Under the pieces are notes generated by a model, which saw only the letters and a list, made by a program, of their open reading frames with translations, did no database searches and had not been told where the DNA came from. Made by a program: the position numbers and the translations under genes. From Oricola nitratireducens (GTDB taxonomy: Bacteria > Pseudomonadota > Alphaproteobacteria > Rhizobiales > Rhizobiaceae), in contig NZ_JACZCS010000039.1 of NCBI RefSeq assembly GCF_014904745.1, positions 1 to 64,000 on the forward strand: 64,000 nucleotides of DNA. Direction: 5' to 3'. Position 1 is the first letter of the stretch. Each line of letters begins with the position of its first letter. Shown in pieces: positions 54,767-62,543 of the stretch.

Positions 54767-55471
54767 TCAATCGTCGCCAAGTCCCGCGATCAGGGCGGGA
54801 ACCGAGCCGAGATTGCCGGCGCGGCGGTAGCGCGGGTGATCCTCCGGCTCGTCGGCATGTTCCAGCGCCCATGTGAGGTCATGCGGCACATGCACGGCCC
54901 AGCTGCCGGCCTCCAGGGCGGGCAGGATGTCCGATTTCAGGGAATTGCCGATCATCATCGAGCGCGCCGTGCCCTGGCCGTGGCGGTCGAACACACGGCG
55001 ATAGATTTCCGGCGTCTTGTCGGAGACAATTTCGACATGGTCGAAATGATCCTGTAGGCCGGACTGGAGAAGCTTGCGCTCCTGATCGAACAGGTCGCCC
55101 TTGGTGATCACCATCAGGGTGTAGTCGTCCTTCAGCAGTTCCAGCGCGTCGACGACACCGGGAAGAATTTCCACGGGATGCTCCAGCATGGCCTTGCCGA
55201 GGGAAAGGATCTCGCGGACAGCCGACGCCGGCAGTTCGTCGCCGGCAAGCGTGGTCGCCGTTTCCAGCATCGAGAGGGTGAAACCCTTGACGCCGAAACC
55301 ATAGAATCCGATGTTCCGTCGTTCCGCGGCGGTCAGGGCCTGTCCGACTTTTTCGGCATCAGCGAAAGGGTCGAGGAGTTCGGCGAAACGCTGCTGGCTG
55401 TCGTGAAAGAAACGCTCATTGTGCCAGAGCGTGTCGTCGGCGTCGAAGGCGATGGTCGTAAGCGGGCGCAT
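54767..55471 (-). CDS. HAD-family hydrolase
   Basis: A 234-residue haloacid dehalogenase-type phosphatase. Motif I is FDADDTLW (nucleophile Asp11), motif II VITKGD, motif III with Lys in SDKTPEIY, and motif IV MIGNSLKSDILPALEAG. A helical C1 cap lies between. Substrate unknown. It converges on the sterol-desaturase-like gene, 3 bp from its stop. The start ATG lacks a clear ribosome site. Confidence 0.87.
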   Translation of the reverse strand: MRPLTTIAFDADDTLWHNERFFHDSQQRFAELLDPFADAEKVGQALTAAERRNIGFYGFGVKGFTLSMLETATTLAGDELPASAVREILSLGKAMLEHPVEILPGVVDALELLKDDYTLMVITKGDLFDQERKLLQSGLQDHFDHVEIVSDKTPEIYRRVFDRHGQGTARSMMIGNSLKSDILPALEAGSWAVHVPHDLTWALEHADEPEDHPRYRRAGNLGSVPALIAGLGDD

Positions 55472-55490
55472 GGAAAGCGGTATAGCCGCG

Positions 55491-57014
55491 CTAGAAGGCC
55501 GCATCCAGCACAATGAAGATGACCGCCGACAGAACGGCCGCCGCGGGCACCGTGATGATCCAGGCGGCGATGATCGTCGTGAAATGCGCCCGGCGCACCA
55601 GCATGCGGCGGCGGGCCTCCTCCGGCGGCGCGGCGGCGGCCGGGGTGGCCTTGGCGGCGGCGCCATTCGGGCGGCGCCTGTTGTACTTGCGGGTCATGTA
55701 ATCGCGGCGACGCTGCGATTTCGACGTGTACCATTCACGAAAGAAGCCGACGCCGAACACCGCGCCGACGGCGATATGGGTCGACGACACGGGCAGGCCG
55801 AGCCATGAGGCGACGATGACCGTGACCGCCGCCGAAAGGGCGACGCAATAGGCGCGCATTGGATTGAGCTTGGTGATCTGCTCGCCGACCATCCGGATCA
55901 ATTTCGGCCCGAACAGCAACAGCCCGAAGGAGATGCCGGCGGCGCCGATCAGCATGACCCAGAAGGGGATCGACACCTTGGCGATGACTTCGCCGGCCTC
56001 GGCGGTGTGGACGACGGCCGCGAGCGGGCCGACCGCGTTGGCGACGTCGTTTGCGCCATGGGCGAAGGAGAGCAGCGCGGCCGAACAGATCAGCGGTACG
56101 TTGAACAGTTTGCGCACCGACTGGTTGCGGTTCTCCATGCCCTCGGACTGGCGGTGAATGACCGGTTTGGATACGAAATAGGTGATCAGGCCCGCGACCA
56201 CTCCGATAACAAGGATCTCGAGGCCGTCGAGGTGGATCACCTTCTTCAAGCCCTTCAATGCGAGATAGGCCGAGAAGGCGGCGGCCATGACGGCCAGCAA
56301 CACCGGAACCCAGCGCCGCGCCGCGGCGATCTTGTCGTCCTGATAGATGATCTTGATCTTGATGAAGGCGAGGAAGCCTGCGCCGATGAGGCCGCCGAGA
56401 ACCGGCGAAATGACCCAGCTCGCGGCAATCGCGCCCATGGTGGGCCAGTTGACGGCGGAAAAGCCGGCAGCCGCAATTCCGGCGCCCATCACGCCGCCGA
56501 CGACGGAGTGGGTGGTCGAGACCGGTGCGCCGAGCACGGTCGCCAGATTGACCCAGAGGGCGGACGAGATGAGGGCGGCCATCATCGCCCAGATGAAGAC
56601 GTTGGTATCCGCCACGGTTGCCGGATCGATGATGCCCTTGGAAATGGTGCCGACGACGTCGCCGCCAGCGATCAGCGCGCCGGCGCTTTCGAATACCGCC
56701 GCGATGACCAGCGCACCGAGCATCGACAGGGCTTTGGAGCCGACCGCGGGACCGACATTGTTGGCAACGTCGTTCGCGCCGATATTGAGCGCCATGTAGC
56801 CGCCGAGCATGGCGGCGATGATGATCAGGGCGCTGTTCTGTCCGCCAGCGACATAGATGGCGGCAAAAAGTGCGGCGGCGGCGATAAACAACAGGCCGAA
56901 ACCCGGACCGGCGAGCCCGCGCGAAACATGGCTGGCCGCTTCCTCCATGCGGACAAACTTGTCGAGATCTTTGTCGAGCGTCTCTTTTCTGCCGCGAGTC
57001 TGTATTTCTGTCAT
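55491..57014 (-). CDS. pit: Inorganic phosphate transporter, Pit family
   Basis: A 507-residue low-affinity phosphate:cation symporter with about ten helices. The duplicated Pit motif occurs as GANDVANNVGPAVGSKALS and GANDVANAVGPLAAVV, and the second family block as GAPVSTTHSVVGG and GLPVSSTHIAVGA. Long cytoplasmic extensions are present at the N-terminus and before the last helix (basic, Ala/Pro-rich). A GGGCCC-N5-GGGCCC hairpin (57021-57037) lies just upstream of the ATG. An in-frame start at 57074 is possible. No DUF47 partner is adjacent. Confidence 0.92.
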   Translation of the reverse strand: MTEIQTRGRKETLDKDLDKFVRMEEAASHVSRGLAGPGFGLLFIAAAALFAAIYVAGGQNSALIIIAAMLGGYMALNIGANDVANNVGPAVGSKALSMLGALVIAAVFESAGALIAGGDVVGTISKGIIDPATVADTNVFIWAMMAALISSALWVNLATVLGAPVSTTHSVVGGVMGAGIAAAGFSAVNWPTMGAIAASWVISPVLGGLIGAGFLAFIKIKIIYQDDKIAAARRWVPVLLAVMAAAFSAYLALKGLKKVIHLDGLEILVIGVVAGLITYFVSKPVIHRQSEGMENRNQSVRKLFNVPLICSAALLSFAHGANDVANAVGPLAAVVHTAEAGEVIAKVSIPFWVMLIGAAGISFGLLLFGPKLIRMVGEQITKLNPMRAYCVALSAAVTVIVASWLGLPVSSTHIAVGAVFGVGFFREWYTSKSQRRRDYMTRKYNRRRPNGAAAKATPAAAAPPEEARRRMLVRRAHFTTIIAAWIITVPAAAVLSAVIFIVLDAAF

Positions 57015-57127
57015 GAAAAAGGGCCCCTCACGGGCCCGATGTAACAGTTCGATGACGGTTTCCACAATCGACACGCCGGCAAAGCCGGCCCCGGATTGCC
57101 GTTCATACCCAGAAAAATCCCGTTACG

Positions 57128-57634
57128 TCAGGAATATGGCAGCGGCGGCACGAAGGAGAGGATCAGGTCGCGCAGTTCCGGCTCGTCGACGGCGTCGGCG
57201 GCGGCATTGCGCGAAAACCATTTCAGGTCGCGCTGGCCTTTTTCCGGCCAGTCCCCGAATTGCTCGGCAACTTCCAACGCATGCACATAGACCACACAAT
57301 CGACCGCGCCGCCTTCGTCGCGGATTTTCTCGTAGTGATAGGACCCGACCGGCTCGCTGGTGACCGGGCCCTTGATGCCGGCTTCCTCCCAGGCCTCCTG
57401 TGCCGCCGAATAGGCCGACGAAAAGGAGTCGTGCGGCCAGCCCTTCGGAATGACCCAGCGGCCGGTGCCGCGGCTCGTCAGCAGCAAGACTTCCAGCGTG
57501 CCGTCGATCATTCGCCAGGGTAGGGCGCCATACTGGACGCGCGGCGGAATCGTCATCAGCGCGGAAATGTTGAGAACTTCCGTGGCGCGTTTGAGGATCG
57601 ACGGTTTCTTCTTTTCGGATGGCATTTGCTTCAT
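57128..57634 (-). CDS. NUDIX hydrolase (first of two paralogues)
   Basis: A 168-residue NUDIX protein. The segment VQYGALPWR, TSRGTGRWVIPKGWP, and the Nudix box remainder AAQEAWEEAGI are present; the first Glu of the box is Phe here. The catalytic EExxE-like core (QEAWEEAG) is kept. The GRWVIPKGWP pattern is typical of diphosphoinositol polyphosphate/diadenosine polyphosphate-type NUDIX enzymes. It lies 66 bp after a paralogue on the same strand. Confidence 0.87.
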   Translation of the reverse strand: MKQMPSEKKKPSILKRATEVLNISALMTIPPRVQYGALPWRMIDGTLEVLLLTSRGTGRWVIPKGWPHDSFSSAYSAAQEAWEEAGIKGPVTSEPVGSYHYEKIRDEGGAVDCVVYVHALEVAEQFGDWPEKGQRDLKWFSRNAAADAVDEPELRDLILSFVPPLPYS

Positions 57635-57700
57635 ATGGGGCGATTCGCTGCAAATACGACGTATTATCGTATGCTGGGCGCGTCGCGCCTTCGCTTTGCC

Positions 57701-58180
57701 TCAGGGTGCGAAGGTCTGGATGATCCGGCGCAGTTCCGGTTCATCGACCAGATCGGCCGCTTCGGGGCGCAGGAACCAGCGGGTCTTGCGCTGCGCCTTT
57801 TCGGGCCAGTCGGACAGTTGTTCGCCGACTTCCATGGCATGGACATGGACGACGCATTCGACCGCGTCCTTCTCGTCGAGCACCTTGAGATAGTGGTAGC
57901 GGCCGATCTGTTTCTTCGTTATCGCGCCGGTGATCCCCGCTTCTTCCCAGGCTTCCTGGGCGGCGGAACGCGCCGGCGACATGCCCTCATGCGGCCAGCC
58001 CTTCGGGATCACCCAGCGCCCGGTGTCACGGCTGGTCAAGAGCATGACCTCGAGCGTGCCGTTGACGCATTTCCACGGCAGCGCGCCGTACTGCACCTTC
58101 GGAGCCGTGCTGAGCGCCTTGGCGATCCGAAAGTGCTGGCGCTGACGCCGGCGGATAACATGTCCCGTATTGTCTCCCAT
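57701..58180 (-). CDS. NUDIX hydrolase (second of two paralogues)
   Basis: A 159-residue NUDIX protein about half identical to the neighbour at 57128-57634: VQYGALPWKCVNGTLEVMLLTS, TGRWVIPKGWP, AAQEAWEEAGI, and the shared ending WPEKAQRKTRWF...DEPELRRII. The first box Glu is replaced by Met. The basic N-terminus (HVIRRRQRQHFR) differs. The tandem arrangement points to local duplication. ATG 58180 was chosen because it aligns with the paralogue's length. Confidence 0.87.
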   Translation of the reverse strand: MGDNTGHVIRRRQRQHFRIAKALSTAPKVQYGALPWKCVNGTLEVMLLTSRDTGRWVIPKGWPHEGMSPARSAAQEAWEEAGITGAITKKQIGRYHYLKVLDEKDAVECVVHVHAMEVGEQLSDWPEKAQRKTRWFLRPEAADLVDEPELRRIIQTFAP

Positions 58181-58252
58181 GCCGTAGTATATGGGTCGGG
58201 CGCACGGGAGATAAAACGGTAGAAAGAGGGTGTCCGCCAAGAAAACGGTGGA

Positions 58253-59671
58253 TTATTCCGCCGCGGCCGTTGCCGCCTCCGCCAGCCACGCTGCAGCGTC
58301 GCGTTTGGCGCGGGCGGTCGTTGCGCGTTTCTTGGCGGCCGCCTTGTCCTTGCCACGCCAGCGGCCCTCGTGGCCTTCCGGCTTTTTCATCGCGCCGTCC
58401 TCAAGCGGCGGAAACAGACCGAAATTGACGTTCATCGGCTGGAAGGAGCGCTTTGCCTCGTCCTCGGAGACGATGTGTCCGCCGGTGATGTGGTTGAGCA
58501 GCGCGCCGAACGCGGTCGTCCTGGGCGGCAGGGAAACCGGTTCGCCGAGCCGGTCCGCGGCGGCGAAACGCCCGGCCAGGAGCCCGATGGCGGCCGACTC
58601 GACATAACCCTCGCAGCCGGTGATCTGGCCGGCGAAGCGCAGGCCGGGCCTGCTTTTGAGCTGAAGGTCTTCGCCCAGAAAAACCGGCGAATTCAGATAG
58701 GTGTTGCGGTGCAGGCCGCCGAGACGCGCGAATTCGGCATGTTCCAGCCCCGGAATCATGCGGAAGATCTCGCTTTGCGCGCCGTAGCGCAGCTTCGTCT
58801 GGAAGCCGACCATGTTGTAGAGCGTGCCGAGCGCGTTGTCCTGGCGCAGCTGGACGACTGCATAGGGTTTTTCGTCAGGCTTGTGGGCGTCGGTCAGGCC
58901 GACCGGTTTCATCGGTCCGTGGCGCAGCGTCTCGCGACCGCGCTCGGCCATGATCTCGATCGGCAGGCAGCCGTCGAAATAGGGCGTGCCTTCCCATTGT
59001 TTGAACTCGGTCTTGTCGCCGGCAATCAGCGCATCGACGAAGGCCTCGTACTGCACCTGGTTCATCGGGCAGTTGATGTAGTCCTTGCCGGTGCCGCCGG
59101 GGCCGGGTTTGTCGTAGCGCGACTGGAACCAGGCGACATCCATGTCGATCGTGTCGAAATGGACGATCGGGGCGATGGCGTCAAAGAAGGCAAGCGCGTC
59201 CGAACCGGTCTCGCGGGCAATGGCGTCGGCAAGCGCCGGGGCGGTGAGCGGACCGGTGGCGATGATCGCCAGATCCCAGTCCTGCGGCGGCAGGCCGTCC
59301 ACTTCCTCGCGGACAATCGTGATCAGCGGATGGGCTTCGATGGCCTCGGTCACGGCATCGGAGAAGCCATCCCGGTCGACGGCAAGCGCGCCGCCTGCCG
59401 GGACCTGGTGGGCATCCGCGGAGCGCATGATCAGCGAACCGGCCATGCGCATCTCGGCATGGATCAGGCCGACGGCGTTGAGGTCGGAGTCATCGGAGCG
59501 GAAGGAATTGGAGCAGACGAGTTCGGCAAGGCCGTCGGTCTTGTGCGCATCGGTGCCGCGCACGCCGCGCATCTCATGCAGGATCACCGGCACGCCGCGA
59601 TTTGCGACCTGCCAAGCAGCTTCGGAACCGGCAAGACCGCCGCCGATGATATGAATGGGACGCAATGTCAT
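58253..59671 (-). CDS. trmFO: Methylenetetrahydrofolate-tRNA-(uracil-54-C5)-methyltransferase
   Basis: A 472-residue folate- and FAD-dependent enzyme making ribothymidine at tRNA position 54. FAD loop [14 protein letters not shown] (about 8-21), [36 protein letters not shown], and [24 protein letters not shown] are family hallmarks. The C-terminal 40 residues are an extra Lys/Ala-rich helix. It uses methylene-THF rather than SAM, unlike TrmA. Confidence 0.94.
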   Translation of the reverse strand: MTLRPIHIIGGGLAGSEAAWQVANRGVPVILHEMRGVRGTDAHKTDGLAELVCSNSFRSDDSDLNAVGLIHAEMRMAGSLIMRSADAHQVPAGGALAVDRDGFSDAVTEAIEAHPLITIVREEVDGLPPQDWDLAIIATGPLTAPALADAIARETGSDALAFFDAIAPIVHFDTIDMDVAWFQSRYDKPGPGGTGKDYINCPMNQVQYEAFVDALIAGDKTEFKQWEGTPYFDGCLPIEIMAERGRETLRHGPMKPVGLTDAHKPDEKPYAVVQLRQDNALGTLYNMVGFQTKLRYGAQSEIFRMIPGLEHAEFARLGGLHRNTYLNSPVFLGEDLQLKSRPGLRFAGQITGCEGYVESAAIGLLAGRFAAADRLGEPVSLPPRTTAFGALLNHITGGHIVSEDEAKRSFQPMNVNFGLFPPLEDGAMKKPEGHEGRWRGKDKAAAKKRATTARAKRDAAAWLAEAATAAAE

Positions 59672-59711
59672 GGAGGGGAGATAACGCGTCGGTGCCAACG
59701 CTTCAAGAAAT

Positions 59712-59840
59712 GAAAACACCCGCTGCGGGAGGAGGTGCAGCGGGTGTCTCGTTTCCGGAACGCCAACCTTGGGAGGAGGATAAGGCGACGTCCCTTCTAC
59801 CGTCCGTTTCTGGGAGGAGGATAGACCCGGACGGAATTCG
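59712..59840 (-). ncRNA. CcsR/cuckoo-like 3' RNA downstream of the first DUF1127 gene
   Basis: Three hairpins in a row on the minus strand, each with CCTCCTCCC in its loop: motif complements at 59812-59820, 59771-59779 and 59727-59735. Stems: CCGTCCG/CGGACGG (59800-59806 with 59828-59834), CCTT/AAGG plus CG pairs (59761-59787), and an 11-bp ACACCCGCTGC/GCAGCGGGTGT (59716-59726 with 59737-59747) followed by a T run, the terminator. Rhodobacter CcsR RNAs have the same motif and follow a DUF1127 gene. Resemblance is by structure and motif; expression is not shown. Confidence 0.7.
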
Positions 59841-59846
59841 TATTCG

Positions 59847-59999
59847 TTAGACGCGGGCGGCCTGACGGGCGATCGACCGGATGTCCGCGCGGCCGATCCC
59901 GAGATCGTTCAGGTCGCGGGTCGACAGGCGGTTCAATTCGGTGACCGTCTCGCGGTAGCGGCGCCATTCAGTGATGGAGCGTGCGATGTTCATGGTCAT
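59847..59999 (-). CDS. DUF1127 small basic protein, module 1
   Basis: A 50-residue protein with the DUF1127 pattern: [39 protein letters not shown] (positions 6-44), Arg-rich and helical. The Rhodobacter relative CcaF1 is an RNA-binding protein involved in maturation of the CcsR RNAs; Brucella and Agrobacterium relatives are controlled by the LysR regulator VtlR/LsrB. Here the gene is followed within 10 bp by a three-hairpin RNA and preceded by a 15-bp palindrome. An ATG at 59993 is a possible alternative start. Confidence 0.88.
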   Translation of the reverse strand: MTMNIARSITEWRRYRETVTELNRLSTRDLNDLGIGRADIRSIARQAARV

Positions 60000-60068
60000 A
60001 TCCACTTCGTGTATCTGGGTAGGCACGTTGTTGTTGTTCTGACCCGAAGATAAGCGGCTACAGCGATA

Positions 60069-60118
60069 TGATAAGTGCCGATGTTGCAACGCAGCTATGC
60101 GAATTGTGCAATGCACAA
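60069..60118 (-). promoter_or_regulatory. Operator and -10 element of DUF1127 module 1
   Basis: A perfect palindrome TTGTGCA-A-TGCACAA (60104-60118), of the T-N11-A type used by LysR regulators. It is followed on the minus strand after 26 bases by CACTTATCA (60077-60069), containing a TATCAT-like -10. No -35 element is evident, consistent with an activated promoter. The same layout and spacing occur in module 2. Confidence 0.6.
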
Positions 60119-60170
60119 AATACGCGAGTGTGATTCATTGATCCGATTCGGGCAGCGTCCGCCCTGAAAC

Positions 60171-60296
60171 GAAAACACCCGCTGCGGGAGAAAGCAGCGG
60201 GTGTCTTGTTTCCGGAGCGCCTGCCTTGGGAGGAGGGATAGGCGGCGCCCCTTTTACCGTCCGGATCCGGGAGGGAGAACGATCCGGGCGGAAATC
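60171..60296 (-). ncRNA. CcsR/cuckoo-like 3' RNA downstream of the second DUF1127 gene
   Basis: The second copy of the three-hairpin RNA. Stems: CCGTCCGGATC/GATCCGGGCGG (60257-60267 with 60281-60291, one wobble), CGCC-T-GCC/GGC-GGCG around 60219-60247, and ACACCCGCTGC/GCAGCGGGTGT (60175-60185 with 60194-60204), then a T run. The middle loop keeps CCCTCCTCCC (60228-60237 complement); the outer loops have CTCCCTCCC and TTTCTCCC. Arm bases differ from copy 1 while pairing is kept, a sign of selected structure. Confidence 0.7.
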
Positions 60297-60304
60297 GGAA
60301 GCGC

Positions 60305-60451
60305 TTAAGAGCGCGATGCCTTGCGAGCGACGAACGGAATGTCGCCCCGGTTGATGCCGAGGTCATTCAGTTCACGCGAGGTCAGGCGGCTGAGTTCGTT
60401 GCAGGTTGCACGATAACGACGCCATTCGGCGAAAGAGCGAGCGATGCCCAT
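60305..60451 (-). CDS. DUF1127 small basic protein, module 2
   Basis: A 48-residue paralogue of the neighbouring DUF1127 protein: RSFAEWRRYRATCNELSRLTSRELNDLGINRGDIPFVAR (positions 5-43). AAGGAA lies seven bases before the ATG, and the stop is ten bases from the three-hairpin RNA. The two proteins share about 60 per cent of residues. Probably an RNA-binding partner of the downstream RNA, by analogy with CcaF1. Confidence 0.88.
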   Translation of the reverse strand: MGIARSFAEWRRYRATCNELSRLTSRELNDLGINRGDIPFVARKASRS

Positions 60452-60524
60452 GATGATTTCCTTTTCAATCCCGTATGTTTTTGTTCTTGCGTTATGTCGG
60501 GCATATATTCGCGGCCTGGCGATT

Positions 60525-60574
60525 TGATAAGTGACGAATGTGCATGGCTCCCATGCGTATTGTGCATTGCACAA
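60525..60574 (-). promoter_or_regulatory. Operator and -10 element of DUF1127 module 2
   Basis: A perfect palindrome TTGTGCA-T-TGCACAA (60560-60574), 26 bases before CACTTATCA (60533-60525), exactly as in module 1. An additional inverted repeat GCATGG-CTC-CCATGC (60542-60556) lies between them and is not shared. The likely regulator is a LysR protein of the VtlR/LsrB type (inference). Confidence 0.6.
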
Positions 60575-60660
60575 AATAGACGCGGCCGGGCCCTCTGCTG
60601 AAAAAACGGGCAACAGCAACCGCATGATATAAATTCGTTTTCCTCAGCGGTGTCTATAAA

Positions 60661-60804
60661 TCAGGCGAAATCGAAGAGGCTGCGGAACCGCGATTGAAGA
60701 CCGTCCTGTCGGCCCTGCGGCTGGCCATCAGACAGGAGGCGCGCACGGCTCGGGCGGGCGCTGTCCGGTCCTTCCGCCAGGGCCGGATTCGGGTATTTTT
60801 TCAT
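60661..60804 (-). CDS. Doubtful 47-residue ORF
   Basis: A short minus-strand frame (MKKYPNPALAEGPD...RFRSLFDFA) in the 300 bp between the second DUF1127 operator and tRNA-Leu. It has no convincing ribosome site and no family I know. The stretch 60575-60872 otherwise shows nothing I can support, apart from the probable tRNA promoter at its right end. Confidence 0.25.
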   Translation of the reverse strand: MKKYPNPALAEGPDSARPSRARLLSDGQPQGRQDGLQSRFRSLFDFA

Positions 60805-60872
60805 TGATTGGCGCGCAAGCGGTGGTATAGACGCCCGATCAAGCGGCATGCTCTGTCATGTCCTCGGACAAT

Positions 60873-60957
60873 GCGGATATGGCGGAACTGGTAGACGCAC
60901 TGGATTTAGGTTCCAGCGCCGCAAGGCGTGGGGGTTCGACTCCCTCTATCCGCACCA
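60873..60957 (+). tRNA. tRNA-Leu (anticodon TAG)
   Basis: An 85-nt cloverleaf with the long variable arm of class II tRNAs and encoded CCA (60955-60957). The acceptor stem is GCGGATA paired with TATCCGC, discriminator A. The anticodon stem-loop CTGGA-TTTAGGT-TCCAG gives TAG, and the T arm is GGTTCGACTCC. Confidence 0.96.
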
Positions 60958-61040
60958 CCATCCCGCCATGCACGGCAATCAGGCCGTTCGGTCCACGCAA
61001 TGTGGGCGTCGGCGGCAAGTAGAAGAATGAAGGTTGAACA

Positions 61041-62474
61041 ATGCAGGTAAGCGAAACCCTCAACGAAGGGCTGAAACGGGAAATCAAGGTCGTCGTTCCG
61101 AAGGCTGACCTTCAGTCCAAGCTGGGCGACCGCCTGGAAGACGCCAAGGGCAAGGTGCAGCTCAAGGGGTTTCGTCCGGGCAAGGTGCCGGTGGCGCATC
61201 TGCGCAAGATGTATGGCCGTTCCTTCATGGCCGAGATCGTCAACGAGATCCTGAACGAAACGCCGCGCTCCGTGCTGGCCGACCGTGGCGAGAAATCGGC
61301 GACGCAGCCGGAAATCGACATGACCGAGGACGAGAAGGAAGCCGAAAAGGTTCTTTCCGGCGACGCGGATTTCGAATTCTCGCTGAAATACGAGGTCATC
61401 CCGCCGATCGAGATCAAGGATTTCTCGTCGATCAAGGTGACGCGTGAGGTTGTCGACATCCCGGAATCGGAAGTCGAGGAACAGGTCAAGCGCATCGCCC
61501 AGTCGGCGGCGACCTATGAGGCCAAGAAGGGCAAGGCCGAAAACGGCGACCGCGTGACGATGGATTATGTCGGCAAGGTCGATGGCGAGGCCTTCGAAGG
61601 CGGCACCGATACCGACGCCAATCTCGTGCTCGGCTCGGGCCAGTTCATCCCGGGCTTCGAAGAGCAGCTGATCGGCGTAAAGGCCGGCGACGAAAAGCAG
61701 ATCAAGGTGACGTTCCCCGAGGACTACGGCGCTGCGCACCTGGCCGGCAAGGAAGCCACCTTCGACGTGACCGTCAAAGACGTGGCGAGCGCCGGGGAGG
61801 TCATCATCGACGACGAACTGGCGACCAAACTCGGCGTGGAAAGCGCCGACCGCCTGCGCGAAGTCGTTCGCGAGCAGATCGAAAGCCAGTACGGCTCGGT
61901 TACCCGCCAGAAGGTGAAGCGCCAGATTCTCGACGCGCTCGACGAAGCCTACAAGATCGAAACGCCGTCGAAGCTGGTCGATGCCGAGTTCAACAATATT
62001 TGGGCGCAGATCACCGGCGAACTCGAGCAGGCCGGCAAGACCTTCGAGGACGAGGACACGACAGAGGACGAGGCGCGCGAAGAATATATGCGCCTTGCCG
62101 AGCGGCGCGTGCGCCTCGGGCTGGTCCTGTCGGAAATCGGCGAACAGGCCGGCGTCTCCGTCAGCGAGCAGGAATTGCAGCAGGCCGTGATGAACCAGGT
62201 CCGCCAGTATCCCGGTCAGGAACAGCAGGTCTTCGAGTTCTTCAAGAACAACCCGGACGCTGTCGCTAATCTGCGCGCGCCGATCTTCGAGGAAAAGACC
62301 GTCGACCACCTGCTGGAGCAGGTCTCGGTCAGCGACAAGACCGTCAGCAAGGAAGAGCTGATGGCCGAGGACGAGGATGAGGCGAAGGCTGCGGCGCCGG
62401 CCGAAAAGAAAAAGGCGGCGCCGAAAAAGAAAGCCGCTCCGAAGAAGAAAAAGGCCGAGGAAGCAAGCGAGTAA
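61041..62474 (+). CDS. tig: Trigger factor (ribosome-bound chaperone/prolyl isomerase)
   Basis: A 477-residue chaperone with the ribosome-binding domain ([19 protein letters not shown], signature at about 44-62), an FKBP-type isomerase domain ([19 protein letters not shown] to TFDVTVKDV, about 165-255) and a helical C-terminal arm. The last 40 residues are an Ala/Lys-rich tail ([17 protein letters not shown]) seen in rhizobial trigger factors. GAAGG lies seven bases before the ATG. It starts 83 bp after tRNA-Leu. Confidence 0.95.
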   Translation: MQVSETLNEGLKREIKVVVPKADLQSKLGDRLEDAKGKVQLKGFRPGKVPVAHLRKMYGRSFMAEIVNEILNETPRSVLADRGEKSATQPEIDMTEDEKEAEKVLSGDADFEFSLKYEVIPPIEIKDFSSIKVTREVVDIPESEVEEQVKRIAQSAATYEAKKGKAENGDRVTMDYVGKVDGEAFEGGTDTDANLVLGSGQFIPGFEEQLIGVKAGDEKQIKVTFPEDYGAAHLAGKEATFDVTVKDVASAGEVIIDDELATKLGVESADRLREVVREQIESQYGSVTRQKVKRQILDALDEAYKIETPSKLVDAEFNNIWAQITGELEQAGKTFEDEDTTEDEAREEYMRLAERRVRLGLVLSEIGEQAGVSVSEQELQQAVMNQVRQYPGQEQQVFEFFKNNPDAVANLRAPIFEEKTVDHLLEQVSVSDKTVSKEELMAEDEDEAKAAAPAEKKKAAPKKKAAPKKKKAEEASE

Positions 62475-62495
62475 GCGCTTCCTGCCGAAAGAGAC

Positions 62496-62532
62496 AAAAC
62501 CGCCGGACAGCAGATGCTTCCGGCGGTTTTTT
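62496..62532. terminator. Bidirectional terminator between tig and the FAD oxidoreductase
   Basis: AAAACCGCCGG (62496-62506) pairs with CCGGCGGTTTT (62520-62530), with a 13-base loop and T tracts on both strands. The convergent genes stop at 62474 and 62544. Confidence 0.88.
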
Positions 62533-62543
62533 CATGATCTGAA

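Noticed and set aside
59712-60300. CRISPR-like or insertion-sequence repeat
   Set aside because: The repeat is only two copies of a gene-plus-RNA module with diverged sequence; there is no transposase, terminal repeat or spacer series.
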